The notes: generated by a model from the letters alone, not told the origin. Shown: positions 16,442 through 25,385, counted from the stretch's first letter. The stretch: 64,000 nt of DNA from Mesorhizobium_B sp035998495 (GCA_035998495.1 DASYHP010000005.1:19938-83937); one strand, 5' to 3'. Program-made: numbers and translations.

Positions 16442-17419
16442 TCAGCGCTCACCGAACAAGCGGTCGAGCGTGCCGCCGGACGCGAAGTGCTCCTCCTGCA
16501 CCTTGTCCCAGCCGCCGAACGCCTCCTCCACCGTCACGAGCCGCAGCTCGGGGAATTCGGCCTTGAATTCGGCGGCCACGCTCGGCTCGTTCACACGGTG
16601 GCCGTGCTCGGCGGCGATGCGCTGGCCCTCGGGCGTATAGAGGAAATCAAGATAGGATTTTGCGACCTCGCGCGTGCCGCGCTTATCCGCCACGCGGTCC
16701 ACGATGGCCACCGGGAACTCGCCGAGCACGCTGACCGAGGGCACGACAAGCTCGTATTTGTCCGCGCCGTATTCCTTCGCGATGCCACGGGTTTCGGCCT
16801 CGAAGGTGATGAGAACATCGCCGATGCCGCGTTCCACGAAAGTGGTGGTGGCGCCACGGCCTCCCGTGTCGAACACCGGCACGTTGTCGAAGAGTTTTTT
16901 GACGAACTCCTCGACCTTGGCGGGATCGTCGTTGAAGGCCTCCTTGGCGTAGGCGGTCGCGGCCAGATAGGTGTAGCGAGCATTGCCCGACGTCTTCGGG
17001 TTGGGGAAGATCACAGACACGTCGTCGCGCACAAGATCGCCCCAGTCCTTGATGTTCTTGGGGTTGCCGGCCCGCACCAAGAAGGAGGGCAGCGAATAGA
17101 AGGGCGAGGACTGGTTGGGGAACTCGCTCTGCCAGTCCTCGGACACCGCGCCGTTCTGGACCAGGAAGTTGATGTCGGGAACCTGGTTGAAGGTGACCAC
17201 ATCCGCCTCAAGCCCTTCCACGATGGAGCGCGCCTGCTTGGACGTGCCGGCATGGGACTGGTCCACCGTGATGTCCGGGTTCTTGGCGGTGAAGGCTTGG
17301 TTGACGGCGGCGAAAAGCTCGCGGCCGATGTCGTAGGACGCGTTGAGGATGGTTTCGGCCTGGGCCGGCGCGGCAAGCGTCGCGGCAAGCGCGGCCGCGG
17401 CAAGAAATCGTTTCAACAT
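16442..17419 (-). CDS. sbp: Sulfate-binding periplasmic protein
   Basis: This 325-residue protein has a Sec signal peptide (MLKRFLAAAALAATLAAPAQA, cleavage after AQA). The mature part begins ETILNASYDIGRELFAAVN, the typical start of the Sbp/CysP family. Further family features are SHAGTSKQARSIVEGLEADV and NPKTSGNARYTYLAA. It delivers sulfate (or thiosulfate) to CysT/CysW/CysA, which lie downstream on the same strand. It is the first gene of the cluster. Sbp and CysP cannot be separated by eye. Confidence 0.93.
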   Translation of the reverse strand: MLKRFLAAAALAATLAAPAQAETILNASYDIGRELFAAVNQAFTAKNPDITVDQSHAGTSKQARSIVEGLEADVVTFNQVPDINFLVQNGAVSEDWQSEFPNQSSPFYSLPSFLVRAGNPKNIKDWGDLVRDDVSVIFPNPKTSGNARYTYLAATAYAKEAFNDDPAKVEEFVKKLFDNVPVFDTGGRGATTTFVERGIGDVLITFEAETRGIAKEYGADKYELVVPSVSVLGEFPVAIVDRVADKRGTREVAKSYLDFLYTPEGQRIAAEHGHRVNEPSVAAEFKAEFPELRLVTVEEAFGGWDKVQEEHFASGGTLDRLFGER

Positions 17420-17517
17420 GAGGGTGTTCCTTTGTCCCGGAGGGCCGGTCGGGAAGATAACGGAGCGTGGACCATCGCCACGAGGCAGCGCAGCCCGCGA
17501 GTACGCAAGGGCACTAG

Positions 17518-17553
17518 GAAAAATGTTCTTGAAGCGCGGCTCTGCTAGAACAT
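17518..17553 (-). terminator. Probable intrinsic terminator after modE
   Basis: On the minus strand, just past the modE stop, ATGTTCT at 17553-17547 is mirrored by AGAACAT at 17529-17523, with a GC-rich loop between and a TTTTTCC tail. It would end the modABCE transcript before the sbp promoter region. Confidence 0.5.
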
Positions 17554-17561
17554 GGTTTCAG

Positions 17562-17903
17562 TCACGCGGCTTTCACCTCCGCCTGAAGCGCCGCCATGTG
17601 GTGAGCGCTTGCGGACTGTGCGGCAGATTCGATGGCCCGGAACCGGCTGACCACCGCATGGCCAGCGGTCGTCAGCGCCGCGCCGCCGCCGCGCTTGCCG
17701 CCGGGCCGGGCGGCGACCACCGGCTTGCCGAAGAGCCCGTTCATCTCCTCCACAAGATCCCAGGCGTGCTTGTAGGACATGTCCATGGCCCGCGCGGCGG
17801 CTGAAATGGAGCCGAGCCGCGCGATGCCTTCCAGAAGCTCGACCTTGCCCGGGCCGATCCGGCCGCCGGGATCGAGATTGATGCGCAGGCTGAGCGAGGG
17901 CAT
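17562..17903 (-). CDS. ModE-type DNA-binding protein lacking the molybdate-binding domains
   Basis: This 113-residue protein corresponds to the N-terminal winged-helix domain of ModE/LysR type (ARLGSISAAARAMDMSYKHAWDLVEEMN, about residues 28-55). It ends with an alanine-rich tail. Full ModE regulators are over twice this length because they carry two Mop/TOBE molybdate-binding domains, which are missing here. It is the last gene of modABC, 42 bases after modC. It may bind the Mo-box-like palindrome upstream of modA, with molybdate sensing done elsewhere or not at all. Confidence 0.82.
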   Translation of the reverse strand: MPSLSLRINLDPGGRIGPGKVELLEGIARLGSISAAARAMDMSYKHAWDLVEEMNGLFGKPVVAARPGGKRGGGAALTTAGHAVVSRFRAIESAAQSASAHHMAALQAEVKAA

Positions 17904-17945
17904 CGCGTCCTCCGGTGCGAAGCGGGTTGTTCGCCGGCAAGAGTA

Positions 17946-19040
17946 TCAGGCCGGCGCGCTCGCGCCGAGACGGCCGAAGCTCGCGGACTTCACCACGGCG
18001 AACAGGTCGCGGCCCGGCCTGACGCCGAGCGCCTCGACGGAAAGGCGGGTCACCAGCGCGACGAGCCGGTCGCCGCCGCAGTCGAGCGTCACGCGGGCCT
18101 CGGGTCCCGCGGCCGCTTCCACCTCCACGACGCGGCCGGCCAGGATGTTGTTGGCGCTGAGGCCGTTCGGTCGTTCGGTGGCGATCATCACGTCCCGCGC
18201 GCGGACCCGAAGCCGGACGGATGCGCCCGGCGGGAAGGGACCGCCCGCAAGCCGCCACTCGCCGCCCCGCGAGCGGAACAGGCCAAGGCCGTGAGCGTCG
18301 GCGGGCCCGACATAAAGGGCCTCGATCAACGCGCCGCCTTCGCGGCGTTCGTCGAGCGGGAGAAGATCGAGCCTCTCCAGAACCGCGGCGGCGGGGCCGG
18401 TCGCCGTCACGCGTCCGGCGTCGAGCACGACCACGTCGGTGGCGAGCCGCGCGACCTCGGCCACCGAGTGGCTGACATAAACGATGGGAACGCCCGTCTC
18501 GTCGCGCAACCGCTCGACATAGGGGAAGATCTCGTTCTTGCGGCGCTCGTCGAGCGAGGCGAAGGGCTCGTCCATCAGAAGCAGCCTTGGGCTCGCCATC
18601 AGCGCCCGGCCGATCGCCACCCGGCTCCGTTCTCCGCCGGACAGGCCCGCCGGACGGCGATCGAGCAGATGCCCGATGCCGAGCAGATCGACCACCGCTC
18701 CCTCCTCTGCCCACCGTTCGGCCCGCGGCGCGAAAAAGCGGCCGTAGCGGAGGTTCTGTCGAACCGTGAGATGCGGAAACAGCCGCGCATCCTGGAAGAC
18801 ATAGCCGATGCGGCGGCGGTGGGGCGGCAGGAACACGCCCTGAATTCGATCCGCCAGAACCCGGCCGCCCGCGGCGATGCGGCCCTGGTCGGGCACCAGG
18901 ATGCCGCCGATCAGGTTGACGAGAGTGGTTTTCCCGGAGCCGGACGCGCCGAACAGGGCGGTGAGGCTGCCCGCGGTCTCGAAGGCGGCTACGAGCGCGA
19001 ACGCGCCTTGCCGGAATGACACATTCACAAGAAGGCTCAT
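17946..19040 (-). CDS. modC: Molybdate import ATP-binding protein ModC
   Basis: This 364-residue ABC ATPase has Walker A GASGSGKTT (about 31-39), signature LSGGERSRVAIGRAL, Walker B LLLMDEPFASLD and H-loop VSHSVAEV. A C-terminal Mop/TOBE domain (about 290-355, with LSANNILAGRVVEVE) is expected to bind molybdate. This fits a molybdate rather than sulfate importer. The stop of modB overlaps its start by four bases (ATGA). The gene before it on the transcript is modB and after it modE. Confidence 0.94.
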   Translation of the reverse strand: MSLLVNVSFRQGAFALVAAFETAGSLTALFGASGSGKTTLVNLIGGILVPDQGRIAAGGRVLADRIQGVFLPPHRRRIGYVFQDARLFPHLTVRQNLRYGRFFAPRAERWAEEGAVVDLLGIGHLLDRRPAGLSGGERSRVAIGRALMASPRLLLMDEPFASLDERRKNEIFPYVERLRDETGVPIVYVSHSVAEVARLATDVVVLDAGRVTATGPAAAVLERLDLLPLDERREGGALIEALYVGPADAHGLGLFRSRGGEWRLAGGPFPPGASVRLRVRARDVMIATERPNGLSANNILAGRVVEVEAAAGPEARVTLDCGGDRLVALVTRLSVEALGVRPGRDLFAVVKSASFGRLGASAPA

Positions 19041-19735
19041 GCCGCGTGCAGCCGGCGGTCGATGCGGCGGGCCAGCGCCTCGGACAGGAGCAGCGCGCCC
19101 ATCGAGACGGCGATCGAGACGAGCGTCAGCCGCAGCGCGCCGGCGTCCCCGCCCGGCACCTGGGTGAAGGTGTAGATGGCCGAAGGCAGGGTCTGCGTCT
19201 CGCCGGGGATGTTGGAGACGAAGGTGATGGTCGCGCCGAACTCGCCCATGGCCTTGGCGAAGCTAAGCACCATGCCCGCGAGCACGCCGGGCAGGGCGAG
19301 CGGCAGGGTGACGGTGAGGAGCACCCAGGCCTGCGATGCGCCCAACGTGCCGGCTGCGGCCTCCAGCCTTGTGTCCACCGCCTCGACCGACAGCCGCATG
19401 GCGCGCACCATCAGGGGAAAACCCATCACGGCGCAGGCGAGCGCGGCGCCCGTCCAGCGGAAGGAGAAGACGATCCCGGCTTCGGCCAAGAGGCTGCCGA
19501 GCGGCCCGCGGCGGCCGAAGGCAAGCAGAAGCAGGTAGCCCGTCACGACGGGCGGAATGATCAGGGGCAGGTGGACGAGGCCGTTCAGCAACGCCTTGCC
19601 GGGAAAATGCTTTCGCGCGAGCAGATAGGCGATCGCGAGGCCGGGAAGCAGGCTGCCGAGCGTGGCCCATGTCGCCACCCTGAGCGACAGGCGCACGGCC
19701 TGCCACTCCTCCGGCGAAAGCTCCCACCACCCCAT
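19037..19735 (-). CDS. modB: Molybdate transport permease ModB
   Basis: This 232-residue inner-membrane permease has about five transmembrane segments. The cytoplasmic EAA loop reads LEAAAGTLGASQAWVLLTVTLP, and MGEFGATITFVSNIPGETQTL is diagnostic of ModB. It starts at an ATG 55 bases after the modA stop and overlaps modC by four bases. Length is normal for the family. Confidence 0.94.
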   Translation of the reverse strand: MGWWELSPEEWQAVRLSLRVATWATLGSLLPGLAIAYLLARKHFPGKALLNGLVHLPLIIPPVVTGYLLLLAFGRRGPLGSLLAEAGIVFSFRWTGAALACAVMGFPLMVRAMRLSVEAVDTRLEAAAGTLGASQAWVLLTVTLPLALPGVLAGMVLSFAKAMGEFGATITFVSNIPGETQTLPSAIYTFTQVPGGDAGALRLTLVSIAVSMGALLLSEALARRIDRRLHAA

Positions 19736-19790
19736 CCCGTTCCGCCCCCGAGTACCCCGTCTGAACCCTGCCAGAGGCGCCAGCCCGGCG

Positions 19791-20576
19791 CTAGTTCACG
19801 GCGCTCGGCGCGAGAACGGAGAAGCCTTGTTCCTCGAACACGGCCTCCGCTTTGGGAGATTTCAGGCAATCCAGGAACTTGCTGGCCGCCTCCGACCGGG
19901 CTTCGGCGAGTTCAGCCACGGGATAGACGATCGGCGGGTGGCTGTTCTCGGGGAACGCGCCGATCACTTTCACACCCGGCTCGGCGCGGGCGTCGGTCGC
20001 ATAGACGATGCCGAGTGCCGCCTCGCCAGCGCTGACGAGCCTCAGCGCCGCCCGCACGTTCTCGGCCTGGGCGAGCCTGCCTTCCACCGCCGGCCAGACG
20101 CCCAGCGACTCCAGCGCGGCCTTGCCGTACTTGCCGGCAGGCACGGCCTGAACGTCCGCGATCGCAAGACGGCCCTCGCCAAGCGCGCCGGCAAGGTCGA
20201 AATCCGGGCCGATCGCGAGGGTCACATCCCGATTGGCCGGCGCGACCAGGACGATGCGGTTGCCTAGAAGCGAGGTTTCCGTCTCCTTTTTCGTGAGGTT
20301 CCGCTCGCTGAGATAGCGCATCCAGTCGAGATCGGCGGAGAAGAAGATGTCGGCCGGCGCGCCTTGCTCGATCTGCTTGGCGAGCGCGGAGCTGGCGGCA
20401 TAGGAGATGGTGACAGGGCCGCCCACCTCCGCCTCGCAAGCCGCGTTCACCGCGTCCAACGCGTTCTTGAGGCTCGCCGCCGCGAACACCACCGGCCCTT
20501 CCTGGGCGCCCGCCGCCCCGGCCCATGCTGCCGATGCCACCATGGCGACAACGACTTGTCTCATCCAACGACCCAT
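19791..20576 (-). CDS. modA: Molybdate-binding periplasmic protein ModA
   Basis: This 261-residue protein has a signal peptide (MGRWMRQVVVAMVASAAWAGAAGA) followed by EGPVVFAAASLKNALDAVN, the typical ModA start. SYAASSALAKQIEQGAPADIFFSADLDWM, containing the oxyanion-binding serines, follows. The ATG at 20576 is preferred to one at 20600 because AGAGGGGAAA lies at good spacing before it. It opens the modABC-E operon and lies just downstream of the Mo-box-like palindrome. Confidence 0.93.
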   Translation of the reverse strand: MGRWMRQVVVAMVASAAWAGAAGAQEGPVVFAAASLKNALDAVNAACEAEVGGPVTISYAASSALAKQIEQGAPADIFFSADLDWMRYLSERNLTKKETETSLLGNRIVLVAPANRDVTLAIGPDFDLAGALGEGRLAIADVQAVPAGKYGKAALESLGVWPAVEGRLAQAENVRAALRLVSAGEAALGIVYATDARAEPGVKVIGAFPENSHPPIVYPVAELAEARSEAASKFLDCLKSPKAEAVFEEQGFSVLAPSAVN

Positions 20577-20606
20577 CGGTTTCCCCTCTCGCTGCGTCAC
20601 GCATAA

Positions 20607-20630
20607 GCGTTATATTCAAACGAATATAGC
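20607..20630 (-). promoter_or_regulatory. Mo-box-like operator upstream of modA
   Basis: GCGTTATATTC at 20607-20617 is mirrored by GAATATAGC at 20622-20630, separated by AAAC. This resembles the ModE recognition palindrome, which is built on TATAT half sites with CGTTATAT as the E. coli half. The site begins 30 bases before the modA start codon, consistent with a repressor binding at the promoter when molybdate is abundant. It is the only AT-rich island in the neighbourhood. Confidence 0.8.
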
Positions 20631-20747
20631 TTGAGAAGGGGGGAGCTCGCGCGGTGACCCAGCCGTGACCGCCGCCCCTTGCCGACGCGGCGAAGGACTG
20701 GGATATTGGGGTTGCGGCCGCCAGCGCCGCGAGGGAGGAACGCCCTG

Positions 20748-21917
20748 GTGACCTGCGGTCGCACGGCCTACGCCTGCGGCATCGTCGCGCTGCATGGGAG
20801 CGATCTGTCCGTGAACGATTTCGCGGCCGCTATAGGCAGGGAAGCGCTTGCGGCGGAGGCCTCGTTCGCCTCGATCTTCTTTTCCCATGAGTTCTGCGAG
20901 GCCCCGCATCTCGCCGAGGCGTTGCGCCGCAACGCGCCGGGGCTGCGCTATGCGGCCTGCTCGACGGCCGGCGAGGTCTCGCCCGACGGCTATGCCGCCG
21001 GCCACATCCTGGCCGTGCTGTTTTCCGACGCCCGTTTCGCCGTCAAGGCCACCATGTTCGATGCGCTGGGCTCGCGCAGCATGGACGATATGGCGGCGCG
21101 CGTGGCCGAGCTGCGGCGCGAGGCCGAGGCTTGCGACGGCGCCGGGCGGGGCTCGCTCTTCGCCCTGCTCCTGATCGATGGGCTTTCGCGCGCCGAGGAG
21201 GCCGTCACCTCGGCGCTTCACTGGGGCCTCGACGACATCCCGCTCGTGGGCGGCTCGGCCGGCGACGACCTGCGCTTCGAGAAGACGACCCTGATCCTGG
21301 ACGGCAGGACGGCCAGCGACGCGGCGATCCTGATGCTGGTGCGCTCCCAGGTGCCGTTCCAGGTGTTCAAGACCGACAACTTCGTGCCGACCAGCCGCAA
21401 GCTCGTGGTCACGGAGTCCAACCCGGACGCAAGGCGGGTCGTCGAGTTCAACGCCGAACCCGCCGCCCAGGCCTATGCCGAGGCGATCGGGATCGACCCG
21501 CAGACGCTGGGTCCGATGAGCTTCGCATCCCATCCCGTGGTGGTGCGGGTGGGCGGCGAATATTACTGCCGCTCCATCCAGAAGGTGCATCCCGACGGGT
21601 CGCTCACCTTCTTTTGCGCCATCGACAACGGCGTGGTGCTGACGGTGGCCCAGCCCAAGGGCATGGTGGAGTCCACGCGCGACAAGCTCCTCGCGATCGG
21701 CGATCGGCTCGGAGGAATCGATCTCGTTCTGGGCTTCGACTGCGTGCTGCGGCGGCTCGACGCCGAGAATCGGCAAAGCTTCCGCACGATCTCGCAGCTC
21801 TATCGCGACAATCGGGTGATCGGCTTCGGCACCTATGGTGAGCAGTTCCGGTCCATGCATCTCAACCAGACGCTGACCGGAATCGCCTTCGGGCGCGCGG
21901 CGGAAGCGGCGGAATAG
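20748..21917 (+). CDS. FIST-domain sensor protein (NosP-like)
   Basis: This 389-residue soluble protein has no membrane segment. The FIST N domain covers about residues 30-230 (FFSHEFCEAPHLAEAL, CSTAGEVSPDGY, GLDDIPLVGGSAGDDLRF) and the FIST C domain about 240-385 (FNAEPAAQAYAEAIG, RDNRVIGFGTYGEQF). The GTG at 20748, nine bases after GGAGGA, is the best start. Some FIST proteins (NosP) are haem-dependent nitric-oxide sensors encoded beside the kinase NahK, and this gene is followed two bases later by such a kinase. Haem binding cannot be confirmed from sequence, so other ligands remain possible. Confidence 0.85.
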   Translation: MTCGRTAYACGIVALHGSDLSVNDFAAAIGREALAAEASFASIFFSHEFCEAPHLAEALRRNAPGLRYAACSTAGEVSPDGYAAGHILAVLFSDARFAVKATMFDALGSRSMDDMAARVAELRREAEACDGAGRGSLFALLLIDGLSRAEEAVTSALHWGLDDIPLVGGSAGDDLRFEKTTLILDGRTASDAAILMLVRSQVPFQVFKTDNFVPTSRKLVVTESNPDARRVVEFNAEPAAQAYAEAIGIDPQTLGPMSFASHPVVVRVGGEYYCRSIQKVHPDGSLTFFCAIDNGVVLTVAQPKGMVESTRDKLLAIGDRLGGIDLVLGFDCVLRRLDAENRQSFRTISQLYRDNRVIGFGTYGEQFRSMHLNQTLTGIAFGRAAEAAE

Positions 21918-21919
21918 TT

Positions 21920-23302
21920 TTGGCGCGCGGCCCACTCGAAAAGCTCGAGCGCATCAACGCCGCCCTGATGGAGCGGGTCGAGCGCTCCATGGACCAGCAG
22001 GGCAATGCGTTCTCGCTGTTCCAGACGGCGATCGGGCTCGAGACAAGGATGCGGCAGCGCACGGACGAGCTCGCCGCCACGCTGCGCCGGCTCGAACAGT
22101 CGAACCGGGCGCTCAACCAGGCCAAGGAGGCGGCCGAGCGCGCCAACCTGTCCAAGACGCGTTTCCTGGCCGCCGCCAGCCACGACGTGCTGCAACCGTT
22201 GAACGCGGCCATCCTGTCGGTTTCGGCGCTCATCGAGCTGCAGACCTCCGAGCGCGGCCATCAGCTCGTGCGCCAGGTGGAGCAGTCGCTCAGCACCATG
22301 GACGAGCTGTTGCGCACGCTGATCGACATCTCCAAACTCGACGGCGGAGTGATGCGGCCCGAGGTCGCGCCGGTGCCGCTCGGCGCGCTGCTTGAAAGCC
22401 TGCGCTCGGACTTCGCGCCCATCGCGGCCGAGCGGGAACTCGCGCTGAAAGTGCGGCCCAACGACCACTTCGTGCTGTCGGACCGCACCATGCTCCGCCG
22501 GATCCTGCAGAACATCCTGTCCAACGCGCTCCGCTACACGGCGCGCGGCGGCGTGCTGGTGGGCGCGCGCCGGCGCGGCGGCCTGCTGTCCGTCGAGGTG
22601 ATCGACACCGGCAAGGGCATCCCGCCCGACCAGTATGAGACGGTGTTCGAAGAGTTCCACCGCGGGCTTGCGTCGCCCGGCGCCGATGGCGGCCGCCCGG
22701 CCGGCCTGGGTCTGGGCCTCGCCATCGTGCGGCGCATGGTGCAGGCGCTCGACCATGACCTGAGCTTCGCGTCGCAGGTGGGCCGCGGCACCCATTTCCG
22801 GCTCCTGCTGCCCTTGGCCGACATGGCGGTCGCCGTGGCCGAACCGCGGCGCAAGCCGCCGGCGGACCCCGTCGCCCACCACTTCGCTGAGACCCGCGTG
22901 CTGGTTCTGGAGAACGACCGGCCCGTGATGCAGGCCATGGCGGCGCTTTTGGAGGGCTGGCGCTGTTCGGCGAGGCTCGCGAGCAGCTCCGCGGAAGGCT
23001 TCGAACTCCTGGAGGAGGTGGGCTGGACCCCTGACCTGGTGCTGGCCGACCAGCATCTCGACGGTGGCGATCTCGGCCTGGACGCCGTCGAGCTCCTGCG
23101 CGACCGGCTGGGCTGGCAGGTGCCCGCCATCATCATCACGGCCGACCCGTCGCCCGACATCGTGGTGCGGGCGAGCCTGCTCGGCGCCGAAGTCATGCGC
23201 AAGCCGCTGAAGCCGGCCGAGCTCCGGGCGTTGATGGCGCATCTTCTCGCTCGCAAGAAGCGCAAGCGCGCCTCCGTCTGGCATCGCGCCGCCCGACGCT
23301 GA
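21920..23302 (+). CDS. Hybrid histidine kinase, NahK/ErcS'-like
   Basis: This 460-residue cytosolic kinase starts at a TTG two bases after the FIST stop. An N-terminal coiled coil (about 1-80, LEKLERINAALMERVERSMD) leads to a HisKA domain with the phosphoacceptor His88 in AAASHDVLQPLNA. A HATPase_c domain follows (NILSNALRYTARGG, then DTGKGIPPDQ and GLGLGLAIVRRM). A C-terminal receiver domain (about 325-445) has an Asp in VLADQHLDGG, the Thr of IIITADPS and the Lys of MRKPLKP. It lacks its own sensor domain, so input probably comes from the FIST protein. Confidence 0.9.
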   Translation: MARGPLEKLERINAALMERVERSMDQQGNAFSLFQTAIGLETRMRQRTDELAATLRRLEQSNRALNQAKEAAERANLSKTRFLAAASHDVLQPLNAAILSVSALIELQTSERGHQLVRQVEQSLSTMDELLRTLIDISKLDGGVMRPEVAPVPLGALLESLRSDFAPIAAERELALKVRPNDHFVLSDRTMLRRILQNILSNALRYTARGGVLVGARRRGGLLSVEVIDTGKGIPPDQYETVFEEFHRGLASPGADGGRPAGLGLGLAIVRRMVQALDHDLSFASQVGRGTHFRLLLPLADMAVAVAEPRRKPPADPVAHHFAETRVLVLENDRPVMQAMAALLEGWRCSARLASSSAEGFELLEEVGWTPDLVLADQHLDGGDLGLDAVELLRDRLGWQVPAIIITADPSPDIVVRASLLGAEVMRKPLKPAELRALMAHLLARKKRKRASVWHRAARR

Positions 23303-23303
23303 A

Positions 23304-23395
23304 GCATGATCCCGAAAACATGCAGACTTTTCGTATAGGATCATGCGGTGAAACAAGGGCTTGCAGAGCCTGAATGCTTCGATCTGAAGCATTCA
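23304..23395. repeat. Bipartite hairpin repeat between convergent kinase and regulator genes
   Basis: The first stem pairs GCATGATCCcGAAAA at 23304 onward with TTTTCG and AGGATCATGC ending at 23346. The second is a perfect hairpin, TGAATGCTTC-GATCT-GAAGCATTCA, at 23371-23395. The GCATGATCC/GGATCATGC stem resembles small dispersed palindromes frequent in rhizobial genomes. It sits between two convergent genes and may act as a two-way transcript end. Confidence 0.7.
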
Positions 23396-23414
23396 TGCAC
23401 AACGAGAAGCGGGG

Positions 23415-24122
23415 TTAGCGTGCGTCCAAAAGGCTGGCCTTGAATGCGTCAGCGCCGTCGAGCCGCGACATCTCGATCACGGCCTGCGTGCGGCTGAACA
23501 CGTCGAGCTTGCGCAGGATCTCCGACACATGCGCCTTGACGGTGGTTTCGCCCACGCCGAGTTCATGGGCAATCTGCTTGTTCAAGAGCCCTTCCTTCAG
23601 CATGTGCAAAACGCGGCTCTGCTGCGGGGTGAGGGTGGCGAGGCGCGCGATCATCTCGCGGCGGCGCGCGTCCGCCGGCGCGGGCCCGGGGCTGTGGAAG
23701 CCCTCGGGCAGATAGACCCTGCCTTCGAGGACGTGCCGGATCGCCTCTACCAGATCGGGCTGGCGGCTCGATTTGGGCACGAAGCCGGCCGCGCCCAGCG
23801 ACATGGCCTCGCTGACGACGCGGGGCTCCTCATGGCCCGAGATCACAAGGACGGGCAGGCGCGGAAACTGGCCGCGAATGCGCAGGAGTCCCTCGAAGCC
23901 CCGAACGTCGGGCAGGCCGAGATCGAACAGGAGAAGGTCGATCCCGGCGTCCGCGCTCAGCATTTCGAGCGTTTCGCCGAGGCTGTGGGCTTCGCGGAAT
24001 TCAGCTCTGGGAAATGCGCCGGCGATGGCTTGGCGGAGCGCATCGCGGAACAGCGGGTGGTCCTCGGCCACGAGCACGCGCAGCTCGGCACTGGGGGCAG
24101 CGGCTCCAACAGCATTCGACAT
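23415..24122 (-). CDS. LuxR/NarL-family response regulator
   Basis: This 235-residue two-domain regulator has a receiver at about residues 15-130 with acidic pair ED (20-21), phosphoacceptor Asp67 in LLFDLGLPDVRG, and Lys in FVPKSSR. A LuxR HTH covers about 165-225 (LTPQQSRVLHMLKEGLLNKQ, GVGETTVKAHVSEILRKLDV). It faces the FIST-kinase pair across a hairpin repeat and is the obvious output protein for that kinase. Its own promoter lies in the 24123-24334 gap. Confidence 0.93.
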   Translation of the reverse strand: MSNAVGAAAPSAELRVLVAEDHPLFRDALRQAIAGAFPRAEFREAHSLGETLEMLSADAGIDLLLFDLGLPDVRGFEGLLRIRGQFPRLPVLVISGHEEPRVVSEAMSLGAAGFVPKSSRQPDLVEAIRHVLEGRVYLPEGFHSPGPAPADARRREMIARLATLTPQQSRVLHMLKEGLLNKQIAHELGVGETTVKAHVSEILRKLDVFSRTQAVIEMSRLDGADAFKASLLDAR

Positions 24123-24334
24123 GAACCGATTCCTCCGATCTGCAGCAACGCCGCATCCTGCCTAACCACGGGCCAGGCGTCGAGAGGGTTGCCGCGAGCG
24201 CTGGAGACACCGGGGCTCTTGCGTCCGGGGAAGCTCTCGCGGAAGAAGTCGTCCCGGCCCTCCCCGAACAGGAGGCCGCGCCCCGCCGCCATGTCAGGGC
24301 CGCAGGGCTGGCCCCGCAGAGAAAAGGAAGAACG

Positions 24335-25246
24335 ATGTCTCAAGGCGCCGCAGACAAGCCGAGCGTGGGGTTCGTCGGGCTCGGGCTGATGGGCCACGGC
24401 ATGGCCAAGAACATCGTCGAGAAGGGCTTTCCCCTGAGCGTGCTCGCGCACAGGCGGCGCGACGCCGTCGAGGATTTGAAGGCGCGCGGCGCGAGCGAGA
24501 CCGCGGATGCGGCGGAACTCGCGGCGTCATCGGACATCGTGGTGCTGTGCGTCACGGGCTCGCCCCAGGTCGAGGCGATCGTCCGCGGGCCGGGCGGCTT
24601 GGGCGACAATCTGGCCGAAGGAGCCGTGATCGTGGATTGCTCGACCTCGGACCCCACCTCGACGGATGCGCTCCGCACCTTGCTGGTGAGCCGGGGGATC
24701 AAATTCGTGGACGCGCCCCTGTCGCGCACGCCCAAGGAGGCTTGGGACGGCACGCTCGACGTCATGGTGGGGGCGGAGCCCGCCACGCTTGAACGGGTGC
24801 GCCCCGTTCTGGAATGCTTCGCCGGCCGAATCGTGCATGTCGGCGGCCCCGGCGACGGGCACCGCATGAAGCTTCTCAACAACTTCGTTTCACTGGGCTA
24901 TGCTGCGATCTACGCCGAGGCCTTGGCGCTGGCGCGCAAGGTAGGCATCTCGCCCGAGCGCTTCGACGGCGTGATCCGCGGCGGCCGCATGGATTGCAGC
25001 TTCTACCAAACCTTCATGCGCTGGACGCTGGAGCGCGACCGCAACGCGCACCCCTTCACCATCACCAATGCGCTCAAGGACCTGCGCTATCTCGAAGCCA
25101 TGGCGGATGCGGCGGGACTCGCCAACCCGTTGGGCAACGCGGCCAAGAACGCCTTCGCCATGGCCGCCGCGGGTGACGGCGCGGAGGATTTCGTGCCCAT
25201 GCTGGTCGACCACGTGGCCCGCGCGAATGGCGTGGAGCCGGACTGA
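24335..25246 (+). CDS. 3-hydroxyisobutyrate/beta-hydroxyacid dehydrogenase family protein
   Basis: This 303-residue NAD(P)-dependent dehydrogenase has a Rossmann motif GFVGLGLMGHGMAKNI at residues 12-27, the substrate segment FVDAPLSRTPKEAWDGTLDVM (family DAPVSGG position altered to DAPLSRT) and the catalytic lysine region GDGHRMKLLNNFVSLGY. AAAAGGAAG precedes the ATG. The substrate is uncertain; glyoxylate reductase, tartronate semialdehyde reductase or 3-hydroxyisobutyrate dehydrogenase are all possible. It appears to be a single-gene unit. Confidence 0.88.
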   Translation: MSQGAADKPSVGFVGLGLMGHGMAKNIVEKGFPLSVLAHRRRDAVEDLKARGASETADAAELAASSDIVVLCVTGSPQVEAIVRGPGGLGDNLAEGAVIVDCSTSDPTSTDALRTLLVSRGIKFVDAPLSRTPKEAWDGTLDVMVGAEPATLERVRPVLECFAGRIVHVGGPGDGHRMKLLNNFVSLGYAAIYAEALALARKVGISPERFDGVIRGGRMDCSFYQTFMRWTLERDRNAHPFTITNALKDLRYLEAMADAAGLANPLGNAAKNAFAMAAAGDGAEDFVPMLVDHVARANGVEPD

Positions 25247-25385
25247 GGCGCGAGAGCGGCGGAGCAGCTCCTGTACTTTCTGCAGGCCGCAAAAGGGAAC
25301 CGCCGCGGCTTGCGCCGCGGCGGAAAGGGTTCAGGCCGGAGCCGGATTCAGGAGCCGGTCGCAAAAGCCCCGGCGTCGCGGCGGC

